From an uncultured Bacilli bacterium (lineage in GTDB: Bacteria > Bacillota_I > Bacilli_A > RF39 > UBA660), in assembly GCA_910586425.1 (NCBI GenBank), contig CAJUHL010000028.1:1-21636 (forward strand): DNA of 21,636 bases. Reading direction: 5' to 3'. A program made the position numbers and the translations under genes. The notes under the pieces were generated by a model, which saw nothing but the letters and a program-made list of their open reading frames with translations, did not search any database and was not told the origin of the DNA. Positions 7,456-14,639 of the stretch are shown here, one piece after another. Each line of letters starts with the position of its first letter. The first letter of the stretch is position 1.

Positions 7456-7485
7456 AAAAATTTAGAGTAAAATCTAAATTTTTTT
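7456..7485 (+). terminator. Rho-independent terminator closing the Rhs array
   Basis: AAAAATTTAGA (7456-7466) pairs perfectly with TCTAAATTTTT (7473-7483) around the loop GTAAAA, followed by more T. It lies 36 bases after the DUF2691-like gene. Confidence 0.75.
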
Positions 7486-7502
7486 CTTTAAAATTGTTTT
7501 AT

Positions 7503-7524
7503 GTCCAGTGAAAGTCCAGTGAAA
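7503..7524 (+). repeat. Tandem 11-base direct repeat
   Basis: GTCCAGTGAAA occurs twice head to tail (7503-7513, 7514-7524), about 12 bases ahead of the long inverted repeat. It could be a paired regulator site for the lysis genes. Confidence 0.7.
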
Positions 7525-7536
7525 AAAGTGATATGA

Positions 7537-7585
7537 TTTCTATGTAAAAGAAAAGGAATTCGCGAATACATCTTTTACATAGAAA
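7537..7585. promoter_or_regulatory. Perfect 15-base inverted repeat with inner palindrome upstream of holin
   Basis: TTTCTATGTAAAAGA (7537-7551) is perfectly repeated in inverse at 7571-7585. Between the arms lies the perfect palindrome ATTCGCGAAT (7558-7567). The right arm ends where the holin ribosome site (AAGAGGAAG) begins, and there is no T-run, so this is not a normal terminator. TATGAT at 7532-7537, with a weak GTGAAA at 7508-7513 18 bases upstream, could be the promoter, which would start transcription inside the left arm. Operator, mRNA stem that hides the ribosome site, or recombination site are all possible. Confidence 0.6.
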
Positions 7586-7597
7586 AGAGGAAGATAT

Positions 7598-7963
7598 ATG
7601 GAACAATTTATAGAAAAATTAATGAATGTAAATGAGCCTAAAACATTATTTCTCTTATGTGGAATATTTATTTTTACAGATGTCATTACAGGCTATCTAA
7701 AAGCATTCAAACACAAAAAAGTAAATTCATCCATTTCAAGAGATGGGTATATCAAAAAAATCGCATGGATTATTGCATTATTATTAGGATTTGTAATTGA
7801 CTATTTTGTGCAGATTAATTTGTTTCTAATTGGAAGTGCAGTTGTTTGTATTGCAACAGAAGGTATTTCTATCTATGAAAATTTAGGTGAAGTAGGAATT
7901 CATTTACCATTCAAAAAATACTTTGAAAAAATGAACAAAGGTGAAATGAATGAAAAAGGGTGA
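7598..7963 (+). CDS. Phage-type holin (toxin secretion/phage lysis holin family)
   Basis: The small 121-residue protein has hydrophobic segments at about residues 15-32 (TLFLLCGIFIFTDVITGY), 52-70 (IAWIIALLLGFVIDYFV) and 73-90 (FLIGSAVVCIATEGISIYE). The TDVITGYLKAFK and ATEGISIYENLGEVGIHLP patterns are typical of the Cph1/Holin_4 family. Holins make membrane lesions that let an endolysin reach the wall. Start ATG 7598 has AAGAGGAAG at 7585-7593. Its last 14 bases overlap the endolysin gene, a classic lysis pair. No phage structural genes are present in the window, so it is either a prophage remnant or a domesticated lysis or export device. Confidence 0.88.
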   Translation: MEQFIEKLMNVNEPKTLFLLCGIFIFTDVITGYLKAFKHKKVNSSISRDGYIKKIAWIIALLLGFVIDYFVQINLFLIGSAVVCIATEGISIYENLGEVGIHLPFKKYFEKMNKGEMNEKG

Positions 7964-8765
7964 TACCAGTAGAAGAGATGGAATTCAAGATGTATTATGT
8001 CCATTTACGGATTGGTATTGTACACAAGGAGCAAATGATTCCTATTCTCATAAAGGTAGTGAGGCAAATGATGTTAGAGGTTTAAGAGCGGGAATTCGTT
8101 ATCCATACTATGCACCAGTCGATGTAAGATGTGTCCATATTAATAGAGCATATGCATTTGTATGGTGGCAATCTGTAGAAAAAGTAAGACTTGCAGATGG
8201 TACAATTGATTATGTTACTTTCTTATGTGGGCATGACAATACAATTAACTGCTATATTGGACAAATGATCAAACAAGGTGTTCAAATTGGAAATATGGGG
8301 AATGCTGGAAATGCAACAGGAGTGCACTGTCATATTGAAGTAGGTAGGGGAAAACAAGATACTTGGGTAAAAAATCAGTGTGGAGAATATTGTATACAAA
8401 ATCAAATACCATTAGAAAATGTATTTTTCATGAATAATACTAATATATTATTAGGAATTGCTGATTGGAAATATTTAGATGATATAAAGATATCATCAGT
8501 AGAAGAAAATAAATGGTATCTAAATTTGAGTGAACATGCAGATACATGGAGAATCTATGACTTGGGAGTACAGCCTGTTGCAAAGAATGCGAAAGGTATG
8601 TTAAAACCTTCTCATTTTGGAGGACTTTCCTATACCATTCTAGGATACGAAGATTATGGGACAACTGCTATTATTGATACGAGAGAGTTTGGTAGAGTAA
8701 AAATATTTATTCAACATAAGTTAGCATCCATAACAAACCATCCCATCTATGAACTGATAAAGTAA
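7950..8765 (+). CDS. M23-like peptidase endolysin with C-terminal SH3-like domain
   Basis: This 271-residue cell-wall hydrolase overlaps the holin by 14 bases and has AAAGGTG at 7937-7943. The N-terminal domain (about 1-150) shows LytM/M23 zinc-peptidase marks: H34 in SHKGSEAND with D41, YYAPVD near 53-58, H95 in CGHDN, and H126/H128 in TGVHCHIEVG. This family cuts peptide cross-bridges in peptidoglycan. The C-terminal part (about 185-270) begins KWYLNLSEHADTWRIY and resembles SH3-type wall-binding domains of phage lysins. There is no signal peptide, so access to the wall would depend on the holin. It may serve lysis or release of the neighbouring Rhs proteins, but only position supports that. 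Confidence 0.85.
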   Translation: MKKGDTSRRDGIQDVLCPFTDWYCTQGANDSYSHKGSEANDVRGLRAGIRYPYYAPVDVRCVHINRAYAFVWWQSVEKVRLADGTIDYVTFLCGHDNTINCYIGQMIKQGVQIGNMGNAGNATGVHCHIEVGRGKQDTWVKNQCGEYCIQNQIPLENVFFMNNTNILLGIADWKYLDDIKISSVEENKWYLNLSEHADTWRIYDLGVQPVAKNAKGMLKPSHFGGLSYTILGYEDYGTTAIIDTREFGRVKIFIQHKLASITNHPIYELIK

Positions 8766-8792
8766 AATTTGTATATAGCATATTTTGCATGA

Positions 8793-9017
8793 AAAGAAGA
8801 ACGAGAAAATAATACAATTACTTTTAAAGCCATTTATAATAAAGTGGAGAAATTAGACTTAAATAGTCTAAATGTTGAAGAAACAGAAGAGAAGAATGCA
8901 CTTATAAAAATTTTAAAAAATAATGGTGAATATAAATTTCAGTCGAAAGACTCCTGTCAATTGTTGCAAAACGCCATGGAAAAGTTTGAAAAAATCGTTA
9001 ATCAATTGATTAATTAA
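8793..9017 (+). pseudogene. Start-less 74-codon reading frame, gene remnant
   Basis: The 390-base space between the endolysin and ysxC holds an open frame from just after the TGA at 8790-8792 to the TAA at 9015. It reads FKAIYNKVEKLDL, then KILKNNGEYKFQ, then LLQNAMEKFEKIVNQ, which is protein-like and amphipathic. No ATG occurs until close to its end; a GTG in NKVEK has no ribosome site. It is probably the 3' end of a lost gene. I cannot name the family. Confidence 0.5.
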
Positions 9018-9048
9018 TCATTTTTTATTTGTTTTCAATGATTTTTTT
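9016..9048 (+). terminator. Weak hairpin terminator before the ysxC promoter
   Basis: AATCATT (9016-9022) pairs with AATGATT (9037-9043) around a 14-base loop, followed by a run of T. The palindrome TGATTAATTAATCA at 9007-9020 overlaps it. Confidence 0.4.
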
Positions 9049-9093
9049 CTAAATCTTTACACTTTGACAACACTATCCTCCATTGAAATTTTT

Positions 9094-9122
9094 TTGACAA
9101 AAGAGGAATATCATGTTATAAT
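9094..9122 (+). promoter_or_regulatory. Consensus housekeeping promoter of ysxC
   Basis: TTGACA (9094-9099) and TATAAT (9117-9122) are both exact consensus hexamers with 17-base spacing. Transcription would begin near 9129, giving a leader of about 27 bases. Confidence 0.9.
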
Positions 9123-9155
9123 TTGTATCGTTATTAAGCAAAGTAAGGTGGTCAA

Positions 9156-9737
9156 ATGAAAATTAATTCAGTAGAATTGACAATTAGTGCAGTAAGACGG
9201 AGTCAATACCCAACCGATAATAAACCAGAATTTTTACTCGTAGGACGTTCCAATGTAGGAAAAAGTAGTTTTATTAACACGCTTATCAATCGTAAAAACT
9301 ATGCGAGGACTTCATCTAATCCAGGAAAAACACAAACAATTAATTTTTATTTGGTAAATGAAATGTTTTATTTAGTAGATGCACCAGGATATGGTTTTGC
9401 TAATTTAAGTAAAAATAAAAAGAAAAAATTTGGATTAATGATGGAAGACTATCTTACAAGTAGAGAAAATTTAAAACAAGTCTTTATGCTGATTGATTTT
9501 CGTCATAAACCAAGTAGTGATGATATTTTAATGTATAATTTTTTGAAACATTATAAAATTCCAGTTACCATTGTTGCTACAAAATCTGATAAAATTGGGA
9601 TTACCAAACAACAATCACAACGGAGTATGTTACTCAGTGAACTAGATTTAGTGGTTGGAGACGATTTTATCGTATTTTCTAATGTAACAAAAACTGGAAA
9701 AAATGAGGTACAAGAAAAAATAGAAAGAATCATTTGA
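9156..9737 (+). CDS. ysxC: Ribosome biogenesis GTPase YsxC/YihA (EngB)
   Basis: The protein has 193 residues, the usual family length. TRAFAC-type G motifs are all present: G1 GRSNVGKSS (30-38), the G2 region NPGKTQT, G3 DAPG (75-78) in VDAPGYGFA, G4 TKSD near 142, and a closing SNVTKTG region for G5. The family is an essential GTPase for late assembly of the large ribosomal subunit. Start ATG 9156 follows TAAGGTGG at 9143-9150 and a perfect consensus promoter. In many Bacilli it follows lon; here it follows phage-type lysis genes, so the region upstream has been rearranged or invaded. Confidence 0.97.
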   Translation: MKINSVELTISAVRRSQYPTDNKPEFLLVGRSNVGKSSFINTLINRKNYARTSSNPGKTQTINFYLVNEMFYLVDAPGYGFANLSKNKKKKFGLMMEDYLTSRENLKQVFMLIDFRHKPSSDDILMYNFLKHYKIPVTIVATKSDKIGITKQQSQRSMLLSELDLVVGDDFIVFSNVTKTGKNEVQEKIERII

Positions 9738-9742
9738 TGGAG

Positions 9743-9770
9743 TTGCAAAAAATATAAGGTCACATACAAT
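9743..9770 (+). promoter_or_regulatory. Possible promoter of the 160-residue gene at 9786
   Basis: TTGCAA (9743-9748) and TACAAT (9765-9770) are 16 bases apart. Each hexamer is near consensus. Confidence 0.4.
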
Positions 9771-9785
9771 AAGTTAGGTGATTAC

Positions 9786-10268
9786 ATGAAACTTATCTTT
9801 TGTGATGAATCAAATCTGATTCTCTTTTTAAATAACCAATTGATTGCAACCATAGACTTTGAAGAAAGAGAAGAATTAGAAGATTATTTTAGAGAACTCT
9901 TTTTAAAATTAAAAGATTTCTATCAAGTAACCATACAAGGATATTATATCATTGATATTTACCTAGATATTCACTATGGTGCAGTTATAGAAATTGAAAA
10001 AGAAGAACTGGAATATTTCGAATACGATGAAAATCAAGTCGATATGCGAATATGTATCCATAAAACACCTATTTTATATGAATTGGAAGAATATATTCCT
10101 TTGGATCAAAACATATATGATATGATTTGGTATCACGACAAATGGTATGTAAAATTAAAAAAAAGTGTAAGTGATATATGCCTAGGGAGATTACTTGAAT
10201 ACGCTCAAATTCATTATGAAGATAGTGAACGTATCCTAAAAGCAGGAACACATTTAGAAAGATATTAA
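9786..10268 (+). CDS. Conserved-looking hypothetical protein, 160 residues
   Basis: ATG 9786 has TTAGGTGA at 9774-9781. The protein is acidic, soluble, and rich in Glu, Tyr and Ile (EEREELEDYFRELFLKLK; EIEKEELEYFEYDENQ). It has no signal peptide or membrane helix and ends GTHLERY. I do not recognise it. It lies between the two ribosome-assembly GTPase genes and has its own terminator overlapping its stop, so it may be cotranscribed with ysxC or have its own promoter. The normal base composition and good start support a real gene, but no function can be assigned. Confidence 0.75.
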   Translation: MKLIFCDESNLILFLNNQLIATIDFEEREELEDYFRELFLKLKDFYQVTIQGYYIIDIYLDIHYGAVIEIEKEELEYFEYDENQVDMRICIHKTPILYELEEYIPLDQNIYDMIWYHDKWYVKLKKSVSDICLGRLLEYAQIHYEDSERILKAGTHLERY

Positions 10269-10279
10269 GTATCTTTTTA
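10258..10279 (+). terminator. Short hairpin terminator overlapping a stop codon
   Basis: AAAGATA (10258-10264) pairs with TATCTTT (10270-10276) around TTAAG, followed by TTATTTT. The stop codon of the upstream gene lies in the loop. Confidence 0.6.
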
Positions 10280-10288
10280 TTTTGGATT

Positions 10289-10298
10289 ATGCTATAAT
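10289..10298 (+). promoter_or_regulatory. Extended -10 promoter of der
   Basis: An exact TATAAT (10293-10298) carries TATGC in front of it, close to the TGn extended -10 pattern, and no recognisable -35. The leader to ATG 10319 would be about 15 bases. Confidence 0.5.
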
Positions 10299-10318
10299 AT
10301 CAACATGAGGTGACCATC

Positions 10319-11647
10319 ATGAAAAAACCAGTTGTCGCATTGGTTGGAAGACCTAACGTAGGAAAGTCGACTATATTCAATCGACTTGTCGGTAAAAAAA
10401 TATCCATTATAGAAGATACCCCTGGGGTAACAAGAGATCGCGTTTATGGCAATGTTACGAGTGAAAATTACCAATTTCATTTGATTGATACAGGTGGAAT
10501 TGATGGAGCCAATGATACATTCAATGCAGAAATTAAATTACAGGCTGAACTTGCAATTGATGAAGCAGATGTGATTGTTTTTGTAGTAGATGCCAAAGAA
10601 GGCTTAACTGCCAATGATTTAATGATCAAAGATATGCTTTTAAAAACAAGCAAAAAAGTAATTATTGCAATAAATAAAGTCGATAGCAAACAATCACAAG
10701 ACCACTTATACGATTTTTATGAACTTGGATTTGAACATTATATTCATATCAGTGGCGAACAAAATATTGGTATTGAAGAATTGTTACAAATGATTACAGA
10801 AGATTTTTCTACTTATGAAGAGGAAACTTATGAAGAAGGTACCATTCGATTTTCGATTATTGGAAGACCGAATGTAGGAAAAAGTAGTTTGGTCAATGCT
10901 ATATTAAATGAAGAAAGAGCGATTGTAAGTAATATTGCAGGGACAACAAGAGACTCTATCGATACGCCTTTTACCTATTATGACAAACCTTTTGTTGTAA
11001 TCGATACTGCGGGAATGCGGAAAAAAGGAAAAGTCTATGAAAAAATTGAAAAATATAGTTTATTACGGGCCATGAAGGCCATTGACCGTTCGAATGTATG
11101 CTTGCTCATCATCAATGCAGAAGAAGGAATTATTGAACATGATAAACATATCGCAAGTTATGCCCTAGATGCAGGCAAACCGATTGTTATTGTCGTTAAT
11201 AAATGGGATACCATTGATCATAAAGATGAACAAATGAAACAATTTGTAAAACAAATTCGTGCGGAATTTCAATTTATATCCTATGCACCAATTGTCTTTT
11301 TGTCTGCTTTAACCAAAAAAAGAATTCATACCCTATTACCAGAAGTCATTAAAGTATATGAAAATAGCAAAAAAGAGATTAAAACAAGTCTTTTAAATGA
11401 TATCATAACAGATGCATATCATTTGAATTTGCCACCTTCTTATCAGGGAAAGAGATTGAAGATTTACTTTTCTGCGCAAATTTCAACTTGTCCACCAACA
11501 TTCCAAATTCAAGTGAATAGTAAAGGGTTGATTCACTTTTCCTATGAGCGTTATTTAGAAAATAAATTAAGAGAAGCATTTGATTTTGAGGGAACCCCTA
11601 TTGTCTTACAATTTAAGAACAAAGGGGAACAATCATTTGACAAGTAA
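10319..11647 (+). CDS. der: Ribosome biogenesis GTPase Der (EngA)
   Basis: I choose ATG 10319 (442 residues, MKKPVVALVG...) because GAGGTG at 10307-10312 is the ribosome site; the upstream GTG at 10310 lies within it. Two tandem G domains are the family hallmark: GRPNVGKST (10-18), DTGG and NKVD in the first; GRPNVGKSS near residue 182, DTAGMRKKGKV and NKWD in the second. A KH-like C-terminal domain begins at about 350 (LNLPPSYQGKRLKIYF). Der acts in 50S subunit maturation. Like ysxC and prfB here, it belongs to the translation-related chromosomal backbone. In Bacillus, der also lies near spoIVA, although with other genes between them. Confidence 0.98.
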   Translation: MKKPVVALVGRPNVGKSTIFNRLVGKKISIIEDTPGVTRDRVYGNVTSENYQFHLIDTGGIDGANDTFNAEIKLQAELAIDEADVIVFVVDAKEGLTANDLMIKDMLLKTSKKVIIAINKVDSKQSQDHLYDFYELGFEHYIHISGEQNIGIEELLQMITEDFSTYEEETYEEGTIRFSIIGRPNVGKSSLVNAILNEERAIVSNIAGTTRDSIDTPFTYYDKPFVVIDTAGMRKKGKVYEKIEKYSLLRAMKAIDRSNVCLLIINAEEGIIEHDKHIASYALDAGKPIVIVVNKWDTIDHKDEQMKQFVKQIRAEFQFISYAPIVFLSALTKKRIHTLLPEVIKVYENSKKEIKTSLLNDIITDAYHLNLPPSYQGKRLKIYFSAQISTCPPTFQIQVNSKGLIHFSYERYLENKLREAFDFEGTPIVLQFKNKGEQSFDK

Positions 11648-11665
11648 AATAAAATGTACTATAAT
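11637..11665 (+). promoter_or_regulatory. Perfect consensus promoter inside the end of der
   Basis: TTGACA (11637-11642) overlaps the last der codons, and TATAAT (11660-11665) follows with exact 17-base spacing. Transcription should begin near 11672, which excludes the reading-frame opening at 11654 as a start for the next gene. Confidence 0.88.
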
Positions 11666-11692
11666 ATTTGCCGTTCTGTAAAGGGGGTAAAT

Positions 11693-11998
11693 ATGAAAAA
11701 GAAAGATGTACAAGTAGGAAATGGAACGGACATATTTTTCATACGTTCCACGCAAACAAGATTAGGAGATAAAGAAAACTATGTACAGTTATTAGAAAAG
11801 AAAATTGAAAAACTTCTTCAACTATCCGAAATTGATAGAACACTTGCTGTTTCTTGTTTATTATTACTTGAATGCAAAAATGGAATTAATCATTATTTTC
11901 CACATTTAATTAATTATGCTTCACCTGGTGTTGCACAGTTTGTTTCTTCCGTAACTATGTCAGAAGAAACATATTCAAATACACAAAAAGTCAAATAA
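11693..11998 (+). CDS. Small hypothetical protein, 101 residues
   Basis: ATG 11693 is chosen because AAGGGGG (11681-11687) precedes it and the promoter -10 lies downstream of the longer frame's opening. The protein has no signal peptide. A charged N-terminal third (MKKKDVQVGNGTDIFF) is followed by a helical middle (NYVQLLEKKIEKLLQLSEIDRTLAVSCLLLLE) and a C-terminus with HYFPHLINYASPG. I do not recognise the family. It has its own consensus promoter and terminator, so it is an independent unit, probably strongly expressed in growth, convergent with spoIVA. Confidence 0.75.
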   Translation: MKKKDVQVGNGTDIFFIRSTQTRLGDKENYVQLLEKKIEKLLQLSEIDRTLAVSCLLLLECKNGINHYFPHLINYASPGVAQFVSSVTMSEETYSNTQKVK

Positions 11999-12022
11999 AA
12001 AAAAGACAGTGATGTCTTTTTT
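11999..12022. terminator. Bidirectional terminator between the 101-residue gene and spoIVA
   Basis: AAAAAAGACA (11999-12008) pairs perfectly with TGTCTTTTTT (12013-12022) around GTGA. The A-run and T-run let it serve both convergent genes; it touches the spoIVA stop codon. Confidence 0.88.
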
Positions 12023-13496
12023 ATAATACAATTGCGAACAAATTTCCAGAACCTTTATTTACAAGTTTAGATAAAGTAGTTTGTAATTTGAACCTTACAT
12101 TTTCAGGCAACAAGGATAGTTTTGCTTGAATACCTTCCTTTACAATGACATCTAAACTTCTACCAAAAATTTCACTTTTCCAGATATTTCCAGGCTCTGT
12201 ATCTGAATCTTTCATCAAATAATCAATCAATTCTTTGCTTTGTAATTCAGAACCGATAATTGGTTCAAATGTAGATTCGACATCCACACGAATCATATGA
12301 ATCGATGGCGCGACTGCTTTTAATTTAATTCCATAGCGACTTCCTTGTTTAATTACTTCAGGTGTTTCTAATTTCATATCAGATAAACTAGGTGACGCTA
12401 CTCCATAACCAGTTTGTTTGACCATTTTAAGTGCAGCTTTGATTTGATCATATTCTTGTTTGGCTTCATGATAATCTTGGAATAGTTTCAATAATTCTGC
12501 ACGATTTCCAACATCAATACCAATAATTTCTTTTAAAACTTGATTATACAATTCTTTTGGCGCTTGTAAAGTTACAGTTACAACGCCTGTTGCGGTATCT
12601 ACATCAGATAAGTAAGCTTTACTAATATATTCGCAATCAGTAAAATGACTTGTGATATTTTCAATATCTCTTAATTTATCTATTTCGGTAACACTTTCAC
12701 GAATTTTTTCAATATAGATTTTTTTGAGCCAATTATTTGGTGAAAGACAAGCAATCCACTCTGGCATACTGATATTGACTTCTAATACTGGAAATTCATA
12801 AAGTGCTTCCCTTAAAATTGTATAAATATCTCTTTCAGTCATATTTTCTACACTGATTGGTAGAACAGGAACCTGATAAGATTCTTGTAATTTTTCTGCC
12901 AATCTTTCTGTTTCTGGCAACATTGGATGACTAGAATTCATGATGACAATAAATGGTTTTCCAATTTCTTTTAATTCACTTACCACACGTTCTTCTGCTT
13001 CTACATAGTTGTTTCTTGAAATTTCTCCAAAAGAGCCATCGGTTGTAATGACAATTCCGATAGAAGAATGATCACGGATGACTTTTTCAGTACCAATTTC
13101 AGCAGCTTCTACAAATGGGATTTCATCGTCATACCAAGGACATTTTACCATACGAGGTCCATTTTCGTCTTCATATCCTTTAACACCTGGGATGACATAC
13201 CCTACACAATCGACAAGACGGATACTAGAAGTAAATTCATCAATTTGAATTTTAGCTGCACTGCTTGGTACAAATTTTGGTTCGGTTGTCATAATCGTTT
13301 TTCCTTGTGCACTTTGTGGAATTTCATCTAGCGCACGTTTTCGTTCATATTCATCTTCAATATTAGGAACAACTAGGTTTTCAATTACTTTTTTAATGAA
13401 GGTTGATTTTCCGGTTCTAACTGCACCAACAACTCCTAAGTAAACATCTCCACCAGTTCGTTCCGTAATACTTTTGATGATATCTATTTTTTCCAT
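12021..13496 (-). CDS. spoIVA: Stage IV sporulation protein A, spore coat-anchoring ATPase
   Basis: The start at 13496 gives 491 residues beginning MEKIDIIKS, matching the Bacillus protein in length (492) and N-terminus. AGTAGGG at 13502-13508 is correctly placed, while the ATG at 13514 has no site. Walker A is GAVRTGKS (24-31). DCVGYVIPG, the long SpoIVA-specific NGPRMVKCPWYDDEIPF region, TEPKFVPS and the C-terminal GSGNLFAIVL are conserved. The family hydrolyses ATP and polymerises on the forespore outer membrane to form the basement layer of the coat; the extreme C-terminus helps localisation. Its presence is strong evidence that the organism forms endospores. Confidence 0.98.
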   Translation of the reverse strand: MEKIDIIKSITERTGGDVYLGVVGAVRTGKSTFIKKVIENLVVPNIEDEYERKRALDEIPQSAQGKTIMTTEPKFVPSSAAKIQIDEFTSSIRLVDCVGYVIPGVKGYEDENGPRMVKCPWYDDEIPFVEAAEIGTEKVIRDHSSIGIVITTDGSFGEISRNNYVEAEERVVSELKEIGKPFIVIMNSSHPMLPETERLAEKLQESYQVPVLPISVENMTERDIYTILREALYEFPVLEVNISMPEWIACLSPNNWLKKIYIEKIRESVTEIDKLRDIENITSHFTDCEYISKAYLSDVDTATGVVTVTLQAPKELYNQVLKEIIGIDVGNRAELLKLFQDYHEAKQEYDQIKAALKMVKQTGYGVASPSLSDMKLETPEVIKQGSRYGIKLKAVAPSIHMIRVDVESTFEPIIGSELQSKELIDYLMKDSDTEPGNIWKSEIFGRSLDVIVKEGIQAKLSLLPENVRFKLQTTLSKLVNKGSGNLFAIVL

Positions 13497-13524
13497 ATAA
13501 TCCCTACTTTCCATAATTCATTAA

Positions 13525-13554
13525 ACTATATGAAAAAATTATAATTTGTATGAT
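13525..13554 (-). promoter_or_regulatory. Candidate SigE promoter of spoIVA
   Basis: On the reverse strand, ATCATACA (13554-13547) and CATATAGT (13532-13525) are separated by 14 bases. They resemble the mother-cell SigE pattern GTCATATT-N14-CATACANT with a few mismatches. The predicted start near 13518 leaves the ribosome site intact. spoIVA is SigE-dependent in Bacillus. Confidence 0.5.
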
Positions 13555-13588
13555 TAATTTACAAAATTAAATCAAAAAAATATATCTA

Positions 13589-13597
13589 TGATATAAT
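13589..13597 (+). promoter_or_regulatory. Extended -10 promoter
   Basis: TGATATAAT is a TGn-TATAAT extended -10 with no clear -35, about 22 bases ahead of the 234-residue gene. Confidence 0.55.
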
Positions 13598-13618
13598 AAA
13601 CAAAAGAGGTAAGATATT

Positions 13619-14323
13619 ATGGAAGCAGAATGGATTCGTAAAAGTAAGGAAAAATATCAGCAATTGTTTGAAAGATTAAAAGGGAATATTCCAAAAGAAG
13701 GAATGTATTTTGTTCCTCGCCAATATCAAGACGCAAAAAATTTATATTCAAAAAAAGCTCAAAAAAGTTCGTTTATAAAATCCCAAATTCAATATGAGAA
13801 TAAAGTGTATAAACAAATACAAAATTGTATTCCTATGCAAATTGGAAAAACATTGGAATTACTGTTTGAAAGTCCAACACATGATGTGTTGATTCATAGG
13901 ACAGATCAATCCCTTGAGCAGATTACACAATTTATGTTTCAAAGAGGAATTCCTGTTCGCAGCACAGATTATACAACACATTTATCTAAATATAAACATT
14001 TTCCTACTTTATTAATGAACATAATGGCATGTAAAGAATTCAGAAACTCACAAGGATGTTTATTAATTCGAATTCCCAAAAATAATAAACTACCCTTGTA
14101 TTATGAAGACGATCAATTTTTACCCGATTCTAAACAATTGTTTTTATTACCCGAATATATATATGGGTATGTTCCTGTAAAAGATGAAATATTGGAAGAT
14201 GTGATAATCAATCCCAATTATATTGAGAACCATCATTATGCGGTAGACGAACTTTATTATGACGAAACATTAAATCCTTTAGAGTATCAACAACAAATGG
14301 AAGAACAATATAAAAGTAAATAA
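13619..14323 (+). CDS. Hypothetical protein, 234 residues
   Basis: ATG 13619 has AGAGGTAAG at 13604-13612 and an extended -10 upstream. The protein is soluble, rich in Gln, Tyr and Lys, with no signal peptide or helix. Distinct stretches are EGMYFVPRQYQDAKNLY near residue 27, HDVLIHRTDQSLEQITQFMF near 86, and LLPEYIYGYVPVKDEIL near 176. I do not recognise it. The gene stands alone between spoIVA and spoVIF on the opposite strand, with its own promoter and a shared terminator. Flanking sporulation genes hint at a role in that programme, but its promoter looks vegetative. Confidence 0.7.
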   Translation: MEAEWIRKSKEKYQQLFERLKGNIPKEGMYFVPRQYQDAKNLYSKKAQKSSFIKSQIQYENKVYKQIQNCIPMQIGKTLELLFESPTHDVLIHRTDQSLEQITQFMFQRGIPVRSTDYTTHLSKYKHFPTLLMNIMACKEFRNSQGCLLIRIPKNNKLPLYYEDDQFLPDSKQLFLLPEYIYGYVPVKDEILEDVIINPNYIENHHYAVDELYYDETLNPLEYQQQMEEQYKSK

Positions 14324-14343
14324 AAAACTGAAGCCTCAGTTTT
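14324..14343. terminator. Bidirectional terminator
   Basis: AAAACTGA (14324-14331) pairs perfectly with TCAGTTTT (14336-14343) around AGCC. It lies between the convergent stop codons of the 234-residue gene and spoVIF. Confidence 0.8.
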
Positions 14344-14587
14344 ATATAAATTTATCTAAATCTTTTGGAACTTGGTCATTAACAACTGCACTTACAATTT
14401 TATCTTCCTTTTCCTTGGATACTTCTTTTCCGGTCATTTCTCCTAATTCATGAATAATTTCTCTTAAAGTTGCTTCATTTTTTAAATCATTTTGTTGTAA
14501 TTTAGTAGCAAGTTCTAAAATTTTATCCTTTCCAACATTGGTCTTTTTTTCTACTTTATTAAAAAAACTATCTGAAAAATTAAACAT
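14342..14587 (-). CDS. spoVIF: SpoVIF-like sporulation protein
   Basis: The 81-residue protein matches the SpoVIF layout: FFNKVEKKTNVGKDKI at the start (Bacillus: FFKNIEKKTGV), a central helix, then VSKEKEDKIVSAVVND (Bacillus: VPKELEDKIVESI). The ribosome site AGGAGGGG at 14600-14593 is strong. In Bacillus, SpoVIF is made in the mother cell and is needed for proper coat assembly and spore resistance. It is convergent with the 234-residue gene and in line with the CBS-domain gene upstream, but separated from it by a possible promoter. The family call comes from remembered similarity. Confidence 0.8.
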   Translation of the reverse strand: MFNFSDSFFNKVEKKTNVGKDKILELATKLQQNDLKNEATLREIIHELGEMTGKEVSKEKEDKIVSAVVNDQVPKDLDKFI

Positions 14588-14604
14588 CGTAACCCCTCCT
14601 AAAA

Positions 14605-14631
14605 TAATATATGATTATTGACAAGAAGGGT
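14605..14631 (-). promoter_or_regulatory. Possible SigK-type promoter of spoVIF
   Basis: On the reverse strand, AC at 14631-14630, 16 bases, then CATATATTA (14613-14605) fits the SigK pattern AC-N16-CATANNNTA. The predicted start near 14598 would fall at the edge of the ribosome site, which weakens the call. Confidence 0.3.
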
Positions 14632-14639
14632 TATTGTTT

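Noticed and set aside
7500..7600. CRISPR array
   Set aside because: Only two adjacent 11-base copies without spacers, and no cas genes.
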